Shown here: positions 1 to 8,585 of the stretch, one piece after another
Layout of the letters: each line of letters begins with the position of its first letter
Numbering within the stretch: the stretch's first letter is position 1
Source: Egibacteraceae bacterium
GTDB lineage: Bacteria > Actinomycetota > Nitriliruptoria > Euzebyales > Egibacteraceae
Length of the DNA: 64,000 nucleotides
Assembly (NCBI GenBank): GCA_030447925.1
Contig: JAUJNX010000004.1
Location: 186,001 to 250,000 of the forward strand
Direction: 5' to 3'
The notes under the pieces: model-generated
Told to the model about the DNA's origin: nothing
Databases searched by the model: none
Seen by the model: the letters and a program-made list of their open reading frames with translations, nothing else
Program-made: the position numbers and the translations under genes

Positions 1-186
1 ACCTTCGCCCCGCAGGTCGACGCCCTGGCGTTCCTGGAGCCGCTGTCCCCCTTCACCTGGTACCTGGGCGACAACCCGCTGGTCGGCCCGCCCGACGCGC
101 TGGGCCTCACCCTGCTGGTGGCCGTCCCCCTCGCCCTGTGCGCCCTGGCGGTCGCGGCCTTCGAGCGCCGCGACATCGCCGTCTGA
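1..186 (+). CDS. ABC-2 type transporter permease, C-terminal end (partial)
   Basis: Only the last 61 codons are in the window, read from base 1 to the TGA at 184-186. The visible part has a short loop with a TWYLGDNPL segment, one long hydrophobic helix (GLTLLVAVPLALCALAVAAF) and a charged tail ending FERRDIAV. A last helix followed by an F-x-R-R-D-I tail is typical of ABC-2 family integral membrane subunits of drug or lipid exporters, and that is the basis of the call. The ATPase and the rest of the permease would lie before base 1. Another multi-helix protein with this tail cannot be excluded. Confidence 0.55.
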   Translation, partial: TFAPQVDALAFLEPLSPFTWYLGDNPLVGPPDALGLTLLVAVPLALCALAVAAFERRDIAV

Positions 187-190
187 CCGC

Positions 191-808
191 CTACGCGGGG
201 CGGCGGGCCGACAGGCGCTCGATGACCCCGAGCTTCGTGCGCTCGGCCTCCTCGACCGCCAGGCCCGCCGCCTCGACCAGGGTGCGGGGGCGGCGCAGGA
301 GGTGGGCGCCGTCGAGGCGGCGGGCCAGGGGGTCCAGCGCCCGCTGGACCAGGCGGGCGGCGCGGCTGGTGGCCACGACGTGGTCGAGCAGGAGCAGGCG
401 CCCGCCGGGGCGCAGGACGCGGACCAGCTCCGCGACGGCGCGGCGGTCGTCGGGGACGGCGCACAGCGCCAGGGTCGCGACCACGGTGTCGAACGCGCCG
501 TCGGGCAGGTCCAGCGCCTGCGCGTCGCCCTCGACCAGGCGGACGTCGAGGCCCAGCCCGGCGGCGCGGTCGCGGGCGAGGCCGAGCATCGCAGGGCTGA
601 GGTCGACGCCGGTCAGCGCCACCCCGGGCGGGTAGCGCCCGAGGTTGCGGCCGGTGCCGATCCCGACCTCGAGCACCTCGCCCTGGGCCCGCCCGGCGAT
701 CCAGTCCCGGCCGTCGCCGACGAAGGACCGCTCGAACCAGGCGATGGCGCGGTCGTAGCCCGGCGCCGCGCGGTCCCAGGCGGCCCGGACCCGCGCGGTC
801 TCGTCCAT
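191..808 (-). CDS. Class I SAM-dependent methyltransferase (UbiE/Coq5-like)
   Basis: A 205-residue protein with a complete Rossmann-type methyltransferase fold. Motif I is EVGIGTGRN (about residues 46-54), followed by the acidic post-I strand GVDLSPAML that should hold the SAM ribose, then EGDAQAL and the motif LRPGGRLLLLDHV. It starts with ATG and is convergent with the preceding permease end, four bases apart. The family methylates small molecules such as quinones, phospholipids or sterols; the substrate cannot be read from the sequence. Similar stand-alone proteins in actinobacteria are often annotated as phosphatidylethanolamine or menaquinone methyltransferases, but nothing nearby supports either choice. 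Confidence 0.85.
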   Translation of the reverse strand: MDETARVRAAWDRAAPGYDRAIAWFERSFVGDGRDWIAGRAQGEVLEVGIGTGRNLGRYPPGVALTGVDLSPAMLGLARDRAAGLGLDVRLVEGDAQALDLPDGAFDTVVATLALCAVPDDRRAVAELVRVLRPGGRLLLLDHVVATSRAARLVQRALDPLARRLDGAHLLRRPRTLVEAAGLAVEEAERTKLGVIERLSARRPA

Positions 809-910
809 GTGTGCACCTCAGACGCCGGGCGGCTCACGTCTGGCGACGCCGGCCGCGAGTCGGACGGGATCGAGCGGCGGACGTGGGAGGCGACCGGCGC
901 CATCCTCTGG

Positions 911-2317
911 TCAGACGCGGTTGAGGCGGCCCATCAGCAGGCGCGCGGCCTCCGCGACGCTGCCCGACATCGACGGGTAGACGGTGAAGGCCTGCGCGAC
1001 CTGGCTGACCGCCAGCCGGTTGTGGACGGCGACCGACAGGGGCGCGATGAGCTCGCTGGCGCGGTTGGCGACGACCGCGGCGCCCAGCACCGTGCCCGAC
1101 CCCTCCATCGCGTGGATCTTGACGAAGCCCTCGGTGTGGTCGGCCATCTTGGCCCGCGAGTTGCCGGTGAACGGCAGCGTGACCGTCTGCACCGGCACGT
1201 GGCTGTCGACCGCGTCCTGGGCGGACATCCCGACGGTCGCGACCTCCGGGTCGGTGAAGATGCACGACGCGATCGCGTCCCAGCGCAGCGGGGAGACCGC
1301 GCCGCCCAGGGCGTGCCACATCGCGTTGCGCCCCTGCATCGCCGCGACGCTGGCGAGCATCACCCGGCCGGTCACGTCGCCGGCGGCGTACACGGTGCGC
1401 ACGTTGGTGCGGCTGACCGCGTCGACGGGGACGGCGCCGTTCTTCTCGACCTCGACGCCCGCCATCTCCAGGCCGATCCCGCGCGACATCGGCACCTGGC
1501 CGATGCAGAACAGCGCGTGGGTGCCCTCGACCCACTCGTCGTCGCCGAGCTTCACGCGGATGCCGTCGGCGCCGCGCTCCAGGTCCACCGCGCGCTTCTC
1601 GCGGTGGATGGTCATGCCCCAGCGCTCGAAGCTGTCCTCGATGACGGCGGCGGCGTCGGCGTCCTCGCTCGGCAGGATCTGGTCGCGGGAGGAGATCACG
1701 TGCACCTCGCTGCCCAGCCGGGCGAACGCGTGGGCGTACTCCGCCCCGGTCGCGCCGGAGCCGACGACCACCAGGCGCGGCGGGACCTCGTGGAGGTTGA
1801 ACAGCTCGCGGCTGGTGAACACGCGGACGCCGTCGGGGCGCGAGAACGGCAGCGCCCGCGGGCGGCTGCCGGTCGCCACCAGCACGACGTCGGCGGGCAG
1901 CGTCGACGTGGTGCCGTCGGCGCACTGCACCTCGACCTGCTGGGGCCCGACCAGGCGGCCGAAGCCCTCGACGATCCGGGCGCCCGCCAGCTCGACCTTC
2001 TTGCCGATGTCGTTGGACTGGTTGCCGACCAGGGTCTGGATGCGGCGCATGACGGCGCCGATGTCGACGTGCGCCTGGGCGAGCATGTCCCCGCCCGCGG
2101 GCGCGCGGACGCCCAGCCGGTTGGCCGACGACATCCAGCCCATCGCCTCGGCGGTGACGACCAGGGCCTTGGACGGGACGCAGTCCCACAGGACGCTGTT
2201 GCCGCCCAGCCCCTCGCGGTTGACGACGGTGACGTCGGCACCCTGCTCCGCCGCCACCAGGGCGGCCTCGTACCCCCCGGGGCCACCCCCGAGCACGACG
2301 ATGCGCATGCGCTCCAT
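911..2317 (-). CDS. lpdA: NAD(P)H-quinone reductase, LpdA-like flavoprotein disulfide reductase family
   Basis: A 468-residue FAD/NAD protein of the lipoamide dehydrogenase fold. An N-terminal FAD motif (VVLGGGPGGYEAAL), a second dinucleotide motif (VVVGSGATGAEYA) and the FAD ribityl motif YAAGDVTG are present. The active-site segment reads GGNSVLWDCVPSKAL: the first of the two redox cysteines of true lipoamide dehydrogenases is serine here. The C-terminal dyad HPTxSE is also replaced (VYPSMSGSVAEAA). These losses match mycobacterial LpdA (Rv3303c), which reduces quinones with NAD(P)H and does not act on lipoamide. The ATG at 2317 was chosen because MERMRIVV leads directly into the FAD strand; a -10-like TACCCT lies 6 nt upstream and no Shine-Dalgarno is seen. 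An in-frame ATG at 2308 is an alternative. Confidence 0.88.
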   Translation of the reverse strand: MERMRIVVLGGGPGGYEAALVAAEQGADVTVVNREGLGGNSVLWDCVPSKALVVTAEAMGWMSSANRLGVRAPAGGDMLAQAHVDIGAVMRRIQTLVGNQSNDIGKKVELAGARIVEGFGRLVGPQQVEVQCADGTTSTLPADVVLVATGSRPRALPFSRPDGVRVFTSRELFNLHEVPPRLVVVGSGATGAEYAHAFARLGSEVHVISSRDQILPSEDADAAAVIEDSFERWGMTIHREKRAVDLERGADGIRVKLGDDEWVEGTHALFCIGQVPMSRGIGLEMAGVEVEKNGAVPVDAVSRTNVRTVYAAGDVTGRVMLASVAAMQGRNAMWHALGGAVSPLRWDAIASCIFTDPEVATVGMSAQDAVDSHVPVQTVTLPFTGNSRAKMADHTEGFVKIHAMEGSGTVLGAAVVANRASELIAPLSVAVHNRLAVSQVAQAFTVYPSMSGSVAEAARLLMGRLNRV

Positions 2318-2323
2318 ACCGCC

Positions 2324-2329
2324 AGGGTA
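2324..2329 (-). promoter_or_regulatory. Extended -10 hexamer TACCCT, likely leaderless promoter of lpdA
   Basis: TACCCT on the minus strand ends 6 nt before the ATG at 2317, which places the transcription start at or next to the start codon. No ribosome-binding site is visible. Leaderless initiation is common in actinobacteria. Confidence 0.5.
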
Positions 2330-2340
2330 CCGGCCGGGGG

Positions 2341-3501
2341 TCAGCCCAACCCGGGCCGCGGGGGCAGCGAACGGCCCCACACGACCAGCGCCAGGCCGCC
2401 CAGGAACGACACGACCGCCAGGGCCAGGACCAGGAACCCGGGCAGCCCCGTGGTGGCGAGCACGGGCAGGGCGGTCACCGACTCCGGGGACGGCGCCGGG
2501 CTGGGGGACGGCGGCGGCGACGGCGCGGGTGACGGCGGGGCGGGCTGGGCCGCGTCCGGGGCGGCGGGGGTGGCCGCGGCGCCGGCCGCCACCCCGGCCT
2601 CCTCCAGCGCCGCGGTGATGTCGGCCAGCGGGTCGCCGGCGACCGCGAGCGGCGGGGCGGTGAACACCGCCGACGGCTGCGGCGCCGACGGGTCGTCCAG
2701 GCGCCAGACCCGGACCCAGTCGACCTCGAAGAAGGCGGGCAGGACCGTGTCCTCCCCGGGGCAGCCGGTCACCGGGTCGTCGCACGCGCCGGCGGTCAGG
2801 CCCATCGCCACCGCCATCGGCGTCGTGGGCACGTCCTCGGTGATGGCGCCCTGCTCGACGCCGTCCACCGACCAGCGCAGCGCGTCGGGCGTCCACTCCA
2901 CCGCGTAGGTGTGGAAGTCACCCGCGCAGTCCACCGACGCCGCCAGCTCCTGGGTCACCGGCGCCTCCGGGGCGCCGCTGATGCTGGCGAAGGTCGCCTC
3001 CGTGCGCGGCTCCGCGGGGCAGCCGAACAGGTCGACCTCCGGCGGCCAGGCCGCGCCGGGGCCGTCGGGCCACAGGGCGACGTAGGGCGCCAGGCCCTGG
3101 CCGCGCGGCGCGCGCGCCCGGACCTCCCAGCGCCCGAAGGCCTGGTTGAACTTGCCGTGCGTGCCCATCCCGCCGGAGGTGTAGGGCTTGCCCCCCACCT
3201 CGCGGCGCTGCAGGCCAAGGCGCAGGAGCCCGCCGGCCACCTGCACGTCGTCGGGCGAGAAGTGGTTGAGGTCCTCGGCGTTCTGGGCGCCCTCGTACTG
3301 CACCCAGCGCGCCCCGTCGAGGGCGGCGCCGTCGAACTGCTCGTCGAAGGTCAGCTGCCACGGCCCCCCGGGGGGCGGCGACGGCGCGGCCGGCGCAGCG
3401 GGCGCGGGCGGTGCCTGCGCCCCCGCGGGCGCGACGGTCAGGGCCAGCACCGCCGCCAGCAGCAGCCCGGTCCACGCTGTCCTCCGCCGCACGCCCCGCA
3501 C
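2341..3501 (-). CDS. Glycoside hydrolase family 16-like protein with LAxTG wall-sorting signal
   Basis: A 386-residue exported protein. Residues 1-30 form a signal peptide ending AGAQA, followed by a Pro/Ala linker and a GH16 jelly-roll domain (about 47-268) with the typical opening LTFDEQFDG and closing FFEVDWVRVW. GH16 enzymes cut beta-1,3/1,4-glucans or related polymers using ExDxxE. Here the motif is E155-V-D157-L-F-G160: nucleophile and middle Asp are present, but the second Glu (acid/base) is Gly. A Pro/Ser linker leads to LATTG (348-352), a hydrophobic helix and an Arg-containing tail, a sortase signal of the LAxTG type. The GTG at 3501 has AGGGAG 9 nt upstream; another GTG lies at 3492. 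It may bind rather than hydrolyse cell-wall glycan. Confidence 0.85.
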   Translation of the reverse strand: MRGVRRRTAWTGLLLAAVLALTVAPAGAQAPPAPAAPAAPSPPPGGPWQLTFDEQFDGAALDGARWVQYEGAQNAEDLNHFSPDDVQVAGGLLRLGLQRREVGGKPYTSGGMGTHGKFNQAFGRWEVRARAPRGQGLAPYVALWPDGPGAAWPPEVDLFGCPAEPRTEATFASISGAPEAPVTQELAASVDCAGDFHTYAVEWTPDALRWSVDGVEQGAITEDVPTTPMAVAMGLTAGACDDPVTGCPGEDTVLPAFFEVDWVRVWRLDDPSAPQPSAVFTAPPLAVAGDPLADITAALEEAGVAAGAAATPAAPDAAQPAPPSPAPSPPPSPSPAPSPESVTALPVLATTGLPGFLVLALAVVSFLGGLALVVWGRSLPPRPGLG

Positions 3502-3650
3502 CGCCGTCAACTCCCTGCTGCCCGCCGGTCGCCGACCCGCCCGGCCTCGAGCCTCCGAACCTACCCACCCGCGCCTGTACCGGTGGCCACCGGGAGACGG
3601 CCGCCCGGACGGTTCGCACCGGCCGGAGGGACAGGTCGCGCGGCATCCCG

Positions 3651-3656
3651 TACCGT
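3651..3656 (+). promoter_or_regulatory. Extended -10 TACCGT, likely leaderless promoter of the first Kelch gene
   Basis: TACCGT is separated by 6 nt from the ATG at 3663 and no ribosome-binding site is visible. It lies in the 161-nt divergent gap between the GH16 and Kelch genes, which otherwise shows no recognisable feature. Confidence 0.5.
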
Positions 3657-3662
3657 CTGGGC

Positions 3663-4997
3663 ATGGCTCAGGCGCCCTGGGAATCGTCCCGCCGACCCCC
3701 ACGCGCCCCCAGCGGGACAGGGACCCGGCTGCGGACCATGGGGCTGGTGGCCGCCGCCCTGGTCGTCGTCGCCGTCGGCGCCCGCGCCCTGGGACCCGAC
3801 CGCGACGAGCCCCCGCCGGGCGAGCTCCGCGTCGAGGAAGCGACGGCGACCCCCTCCCCCTCCCGTTCGCCCCGGCCGAGCCCGAGCCCCCGCCCGCGCC
3901 CCTCGCCCCGCCCGACGCCCGCCGAGCTGCCCGGCACCTGGACGGCGGGCGCGCCCAGCCCCGTCCCGGCCCGCTACGGCGGCGCGGTCGCCTGGACGGG
4001 TCGCGAGGTCCTCGTGGTCGGCGGGAGCATCGACGCGGGCGACGGGACGGCGGTCGACCTGGCCCTGGAGGGGGCGGCCTACGACCCGGCGGCCGACACC
4101 TGGCGCGTCCTGCCGCCCCCTCCGCTGGAGCCGCGGCGCACCCCCGCGTGGGCGTGGACCGGCGAGGAGCTCGTCATCTGGGGAGGGGTCGGCCGCCTCG
4201 GCGTCCTGAACGACGGCGCCGCCTACGACCCGGCCGTCGACACCTGGCGCGCGTTGGCCCCGTCGCCCCTGTCGCCCCGGGGAGGGGCCCGGGGGGTGTG
4301 GACCGGAACGGAGCTGCTCGTGCTGGGCGGCGGTGACCTCGCGGCCGGGCTGGCCGACGGCGCCGCCTACGACCCTGCGACAGACCGTTGGCGTCCGCTC
4401 CCGCCCGCGCCCGTCCCCCTGGGGTTCCCCGTCGTCTTCGGGATCGGTGGCGAGCCCACCGCCACGTGGACCGGCCGCGCGGCGGTGACCGTCCCGCCGA
4501 TCAGCTACGTCGGGCCGGGCGAGGAGCGGGTGCGCGTGCTGGCCCTCGACCCGGCCGGTGGGGCCTGGTCCGAGCTGCCCGAGGTGGAGGGCTCGCAGCT
4601 GCTCGCCATTGTCGGCGAGGGGGACGACCTCACGGCCGTCGTCGTGGACTACTCGGGCAGCGGACCCCGCCCCCGCGCCCACCGGCTGGCCGGGGGGGCG
4701 GCGGCGTGGGAACCGGAGGACGGGCCAACCGACGCGCTGGAGAGCACCGCGACGGCCTACGACCCCGGTGCGCGGCGCCTGTGGCTGGCGGGGTCGCGCC
4801 CGGCCACGACCGGGGTCCTGGTCTACGACCTGACCGGCGGCACCTGGTCGCGCACGACTGCCCGCCCCGGGCCTGGCGCGGCACCCGATCCGGCCGTCGG
4901 CACGGTCGGCGCGGTCTGGGCCGGCACGGAGCTGGTCGTCCTGGAGAACACCGCGTCCGGGGCGCTCCAGGTGAACCGCTGGCGTCCGGCGCCGTGA
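3663..4997 (+). CDS. Membrane-anchored Kelch-repeat beta-propeller protein
   Basis: A 444-residue protein with a short basic N-terminus, one membrane helix (GLVAAALVVVAVGARAL), a Pro/Ser/Arg-rich linker and a propeller of Kelch-like blades from about residue 90. The blades carry the repeat AYDPAADTWR, with WTGREVLVVGG, WTGEELVIWGG and WTGTELLVLGG at the blade edges. Such propellers are usually extracytoplasmic binding modules; no catalytic motif is seen and the ligand is unknown. The ATG at 3663 was chosen because a TACCGT -10 lies 6 nt before it and the membrane helix follows closely. The stop overlaps the GTG of a second, related gene, so the two are co-translated paralogues. Confidence 0.85.
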   Translation: MAQAPWESSRRPPRAPSGTGTRLRTMGLVAAALVVVAVGARALGPDRDEPPPGELRVEEATATPSPSRSPRPSPSPRPRPSPRPTPAELPGTWTAGAPSPVPARYGGAVAWTGREVLVVGGSIDAGDGTAVDLALEGAAYDPAADTWRVLPPPPLEPRRTPAWAWTGEELVIWGGVGRLGVLNDGAAYDPAVDTWRALAPSPLSPRGGARGVWTGTELLVLGGGDLAAGLADGAAYDPATDRWRPLPPAPVPLGFPVVFGIGGEPTATWTGRAAVTVPPISYVGPGEERVRVLALDPAGGAWSELPEVEGSQLLAIVGEGDDLTAVVVDYSGSGPRPRAHRLAGGAAAWEPEDGPTDALESTATAYDPGARRLWLAGSRPATTGVLVYDLTGGTWSRTTARPGPGAAPDPAVGTVGAVWAGTELVVLENTASGALQVNRWRPAP

Positions 4998-6416
4998 GCG
5001 ATCCGGGGTGGGAGTCGGCGCGGGCGCCCTCGCCGGGGCGGGTCCCGGGGCGGGGGCGGGTCGGGCTGCCGGCGGTGGCGGCGCTGGTCGCCGCGCTGGT
5101 GGTGGCGGTCGCGGGGTCCGCGCGCTCGGCCCGGGCGGCGAGGAGCCGTCGACCGGCCAGCTCGCGGTGGAGGAGGTGACCGAGACCCCGGCCCCGCCGC
5201 CGCGACGCCCGCCGCCGCGTCCCGTCCCGGCGCGAGGTCCGCACGAGGCGGCCGGGCGGTGGACCGCGGGGCGGACCGCGCCCGTGCCGGCGCGCACCGG
5301 CACCGCCGTCGCCTGGACCGGCCGCGAGGTCCTGGTGGTCGGCGGCGCGTTCGCCACCGGCAGCGGGGTGTCGCTGGACGCCGCCCGCGAGGGCGCCGCC
5401 TACGACCCGGCCGCCGACACCTGGCGAGAGCTGGCGCCGTTCCCGCTGGCGCCGCGGCGCGCCGCCGCCGCGGCCTGGACGGGACGCGAGCTGGTCGTCT
5501 GGGGCGGGGTGGGCCGCGCGGGGGTGCTCGCCGACGGCGCCGCCTACGACCCCGCGGCGGACACCTGGCGCGAGCTCGCCCCGTCGCCGCTGTCCCCGCG
5601 GGGCGGGGCGGGGGCGGTGTGGACGGGGACCGAGGTCCTGGTGCTCGGCGGCGGGGACCTGGCTGCCGGGCTCGCCGACGGGGCCGCGTACGACCCGGCC
5701 GCCGACACCTGGCGCCCGGTCCCCGCCGCCCCGCGCGCGCCCGGCCCGCCGGTCGGCGGTGTGCTCGCGGAGGGATCCGTGCGGCTCGCCTGGACCGGGG
5801 ACCGCGCCGTGGTCGTGCCCCCGGCGGCCCCGTTCACCGACTCCGCGGCGGGGCTGCTCGCTTACGCGCCGGCCGCCGGCGCCTGGTCGAGCTCCCCGTT
5901 CGGGCCGGTGGTGCAGGTGCTCGCCGTGGGGGCTCCGGCGCGGACCTGTCCGCTGTGGTGCTCGACTACCAGGTCGGCGACGGCCTGCTGCGCCGCCTCG
6001 CGCCCGACGGCGCGGCCTGGACCGGCGAGCCCGACGGGCCGAGATGAGGCGCGATCCGTCGCCCGCCGTCGCGGGCGGGGGGCGGCTGTGGCTGGCCGGG
6101 GCGGGCGGGACGGGGGAGGCGGTGGCGGTCTACGACCTGGCCCGCGGCACCTGGGCGCTGACCCCGACCGCCCCGTAGTGGCCGGCGAGGACGCGGGCAC
6201 CGGCCCGGGCCCGTTCCAGCTGGAGGGCCGCCACGTCACCTGGACCGGCGACGAGCTGGTCCTGCTCGCCGGGCGCTCCCCCGGCCTGCTGCGCGTCCAC
6301 CGCTGGCGCCCCGTCCTCAGCCCCGACGAGCGCGCCGGCCTGGTCCCCGAGGGCACGGCCCTGGGCCTGCGCCGGTGGTTCTACGAGACCACGGGCGGCA
6401 CCGCCCCGCCCCCTGA
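4994..6416 (+). pseudogene. Second Kelch-repeat protein, tandem paralogue, reading frame broken
   Basis: The GTG at 4994 overlaps the stop of the first Kelch gene (GTGA). The order is the same: membrane helix (LPAVAALVAALVVAVAG), the segment GQLAVEEVTETP, a linker, then blades with YDPAADTWR and WTGREVLVVGG. The frame is lost near 5115, 5930, 6040 and 6175, and near the end. Adding one G to the GGGG at 5113-5116 and to the GGGGG at 5928-5932 restores alignment to the first copy, so at least those shifts look like base-calling losses. The final frame holds VHRWRPVL, matching VNRWRPAP of the paralogue; one extra C near 6409-6413 would end the protein at the TGA 6414-6416. The end is therefore inferred. 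It is convergent with the glycosyltransferase below. Confidence 0.7.
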
Positions 6417-6432
6417 CGGCCCCGCCGCCCGC

Positions 6433-7738
6433 TCACGGCTGCTCGCGGACGGCCCGGCGGGCCCAGGCGTGGTCCCGGGCCACCAGCGCCAGCCACACCA
6501 CCAGCCCGCCCGCGAGCACCCGGACGGCGTCGGGTCGCGGTCCGACCCGCAGGATGGACGACAGGTAGGCGATCTGGAACCCCGCGCCGACCAGCCCCCA
6601 CGCCCAACGCGCGGCGCCCCCGGCCGCCAGGGCGGCGACGGGCAGCGCGTACCAGGGGTAGGGGGTGGCGGCGACGACCGCCGCGCCCAGCAGCCAGGCC
6701 CCCGGACCGGGGCGGGGCGGCGCGACCGCAGCACCGCCCACGCGACCGCCGCCAGCCCGGCGGGGACCACCACGCGCCAGTCCAGTCCCAGCCGATAGGC
6801 GATCCGGAACCGCCCGCCGTCGTCGTAGCCCTCCTCGACGAGGTAGCCCTCGGTGAGGTAGCCCAGCGCCGACTCCCCCAGCGCGGCGACGGGCAGGTAG
6901 GTGGCGGCCAGGACCCCGGCGGCGATCGCCCCGACGACCAGGGCGCGGCGGGGCGACGGCGCCGCCCGCGCGCGCAGGAAGGCCGGCACGAGCAGCAGGG
7001 GGTAGAGCTTCAGCGCTGCCGCGACCCCGAGCCACACCCCCACCGGCCGGTCGCGGCCGCGCGCCCACGCCAGCCCGGCCAGCGCCACCGCCAGGACGAC
7101 CAGACCCTCGAGATGGCCCGCCTGGCCCACGTCCAGCACGGCCAGGGGGTTCCAGGCGTAGGCCACGACGTGGCGCCGGTCCTTGCCGAGGGCGGCCAGG
7201 AGGGCGGTGAGGACGAGGGTCGCCGCGACGTCGGCGGCCACGACCACCGCCTTCCACGCCGTCGGCGTCCGCACCCCAGCCGCCAGGTGACGGCGAACAC
7301 CGCCTGGGCGAGCGGCGGGTAGATCGTGCGCACCGGCTTGCGGTTGATCCCGGGCCAGACGAGGTCGTCGCGCAGCGGCGCGAGCTCCGGCGCGGCGGGC
7401 GCGTAGCGGTACGGGCTGATCCCGGCGGCCTGCACCCGACCGTCCCAGAGGTAGCGGTACAGGTCGTCGCTGAGCACCGGCGGGGTGGGGACGAGGACCA
7501 CCCGGAACAGGGCGCCGGCCACCAGGACGACCACCACGCCCGCCCGCTCGGGCCCCCGGCGCCGCGCGGCCAGCCCGCCGAGCAGCACCGCCCACCCGGC
7601 CGCGACCGCCCACCACCACACGGGGCCGGCGCCCCCGCGCCGCCAGGACGGCCACGCCGCCGTAGCCGGCCAGCCCCAGGCCCGCGAGCGCCAGGAGCCA
7701 GGGGCTCCGGCGCGGCCGCGGCGCGCGGCCCGCACCAT
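6433..7738 (-). pseudogene. GT87/DUF2029-like polyprenol-phosphate mannosyltransferase, frame broken
   Basis: Joining the frames gives about 430 residues of multi-pass membrane protein. The key stretch is SDDLYRYLWDGRVQAAG followed by SPYRYAP and TIYPPLAQAVFAV, the acidic first-loop and following loop signature of GT-C enzymes such as GT87 mannosyltransferases that use polyprenyl-phosphate sugars at the outer membrane face. Later helices include YAWNPLAVLDVGQAGHLEG and LKLYPLLLVPAFLRAR. Frame changes lie near 7710, 7634, 7275 and 6710. Adding one C at 7632-7636, one C at 7274-7277 and one G at 6709-6712 restores continuity, so the gene is probably intact in the organism. The ATG at 7738 is the likely start. 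Arabinose or other sugars are possible donors. Confidence 0.72.
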
Positions 7739-7859
7739 GACGGTCGCGGGCGGCGGGGGCGGGATCGGCTCGCGGCTGCACGGGGCGGCACCGTACTGGC
7801 GCTGCCGCCCGCGGCGCGTGCCGTCACCGGATCGTCACCGCGTGCGCCCCGCGCGCGGG

Positions 7860-7865
7860 TACCGT
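7860..7865 (+). promoter_or_regulatory. Extended -10 TACCGT, likely leaderless promoter of the two-component operon
   Basis: TACCGT ends 6 nt before the ATG at 7872. The preceding word is GCGGG rather than a ribosome-binding site, so transcription probably starts at the ATG. Confidence 0.55.
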
Positions 7866-7871
7866 GCGACC

Positions 7872-8582
7872 ATGGGCGACGTGCGCGACCGGGCCGGCAC
7901 CACGGAGATCGTGGTGGTCGAGGACGACCCGACGGTCGCGGAGATCGTCACGCGCTACCTGGAGCGCGAGGGCTACCAGGTCGCCGTCATCGCCAACGGC
8001 CTGGAGGCGCTCGCGACCCTCACCGCCCGGGAGCCGGACCTCGTGGTGCTCGACCTCATGCTCCCCGGCCTCGACGGCCTGGCGCTGTGCCGGCGCCTGC
8101 GGGCCACCAGCGCGGTGCCCGTCATCATGCTCACCGCCCGGGGCGAGGCGGCGGACCGCATCGCCGGTCTGGAGCTCGGCGCCGACGACTACCTCGCCAA
8201 GCCGTTCTCCCCGCGCGAGCTGACCGCCCGCGTGCGCGCCGTGCTCACCCGCTCCCGCCGCTCCGACGGTCCCGCCCCGCAGCGCCTGCCGCTGGTCGCG
8301 GGCCCGGTGGCGCTGGACGAGCGCGCCCGCACCGTCACGGTGCGCGGCGAACCGGTGTCGCTGACCATCCGCGAGTTCGACCTCCTCGCCTTCCTGCTCC
8401 ACAACCCCGGCCAGGCGTTCCGCCGCGAGGAGCTGCTGCGCCACGTGTGGGGCTACACGTTCGGCGACACCTCCACGGTGACCGTCCACGTGCGGCGCCT
8501 GCGGGAGAAGATCGAGGCCGACCCGTCGGACCCGCAGCTGGTGCAGACCGTCTGGGGTGTCGGCTACCGCCTGGACGCCTGA
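7872..8582 (+). CDS. OmpR/PhoB-family response regulator
   Basis: A 236-residue two-domain regulator. The receiver domain (about 11-125) has the acidic pair EDD near residues 17-19, the phospho-acceptor D61 in VVLDLMLPG and the conserved lysine in YLAKPFSP. The winged-helix DNA-binding domain (about 140-235) contains LTIREFDLLAFLL, the recognition-helix region DTSTVTVHVRRLREKI and the terminal VWGVGYRL. It should be phosphorylated by the kinase encoded three bases downstream and bind direct repeats at target promoters. The output genes cannot be told; the next operon (sulfatase/FGE) is only a candidate. Confidence 0.95.
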   Translation: MGDVRDRAGTTEIVVVEDDPTVAEIVTRYLEREGYQVAVIANGLEALATLTAREPDLVVLDLMLPGLDGLALCRRLRATSAVPVIMLTARGEAADRIAGLELGADDYLAKPFSPRELTARVRAVLTRSRRSDGPAPQRLPLVAGPVALDERARTVTVRGEPVSLTIREFDLLAFLLHNPGQAFRREELLRHVWGYTFGDTSTVTVHVRRLREKIEADPSDPQLVQTVWGVGYRLDA

Positions 8583-8585
8583 CCG

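Noticed and set aside
302..2908. Very long plus-strand open frame of about 870 codons
   Set aside because: It runs antisense to the methyltransferase and lpdA, has no domain, and is rich in the His/Asp/Gly/Val mix produced by reading high-GC genes on the wrong strand.
7010..7738. Three overlapping minus-strand proteins in the glycosyltransferase region as separate genes
   Set aside because: Each covers a different part of one GT-C protein; they join into a single gene after one-base repairs.
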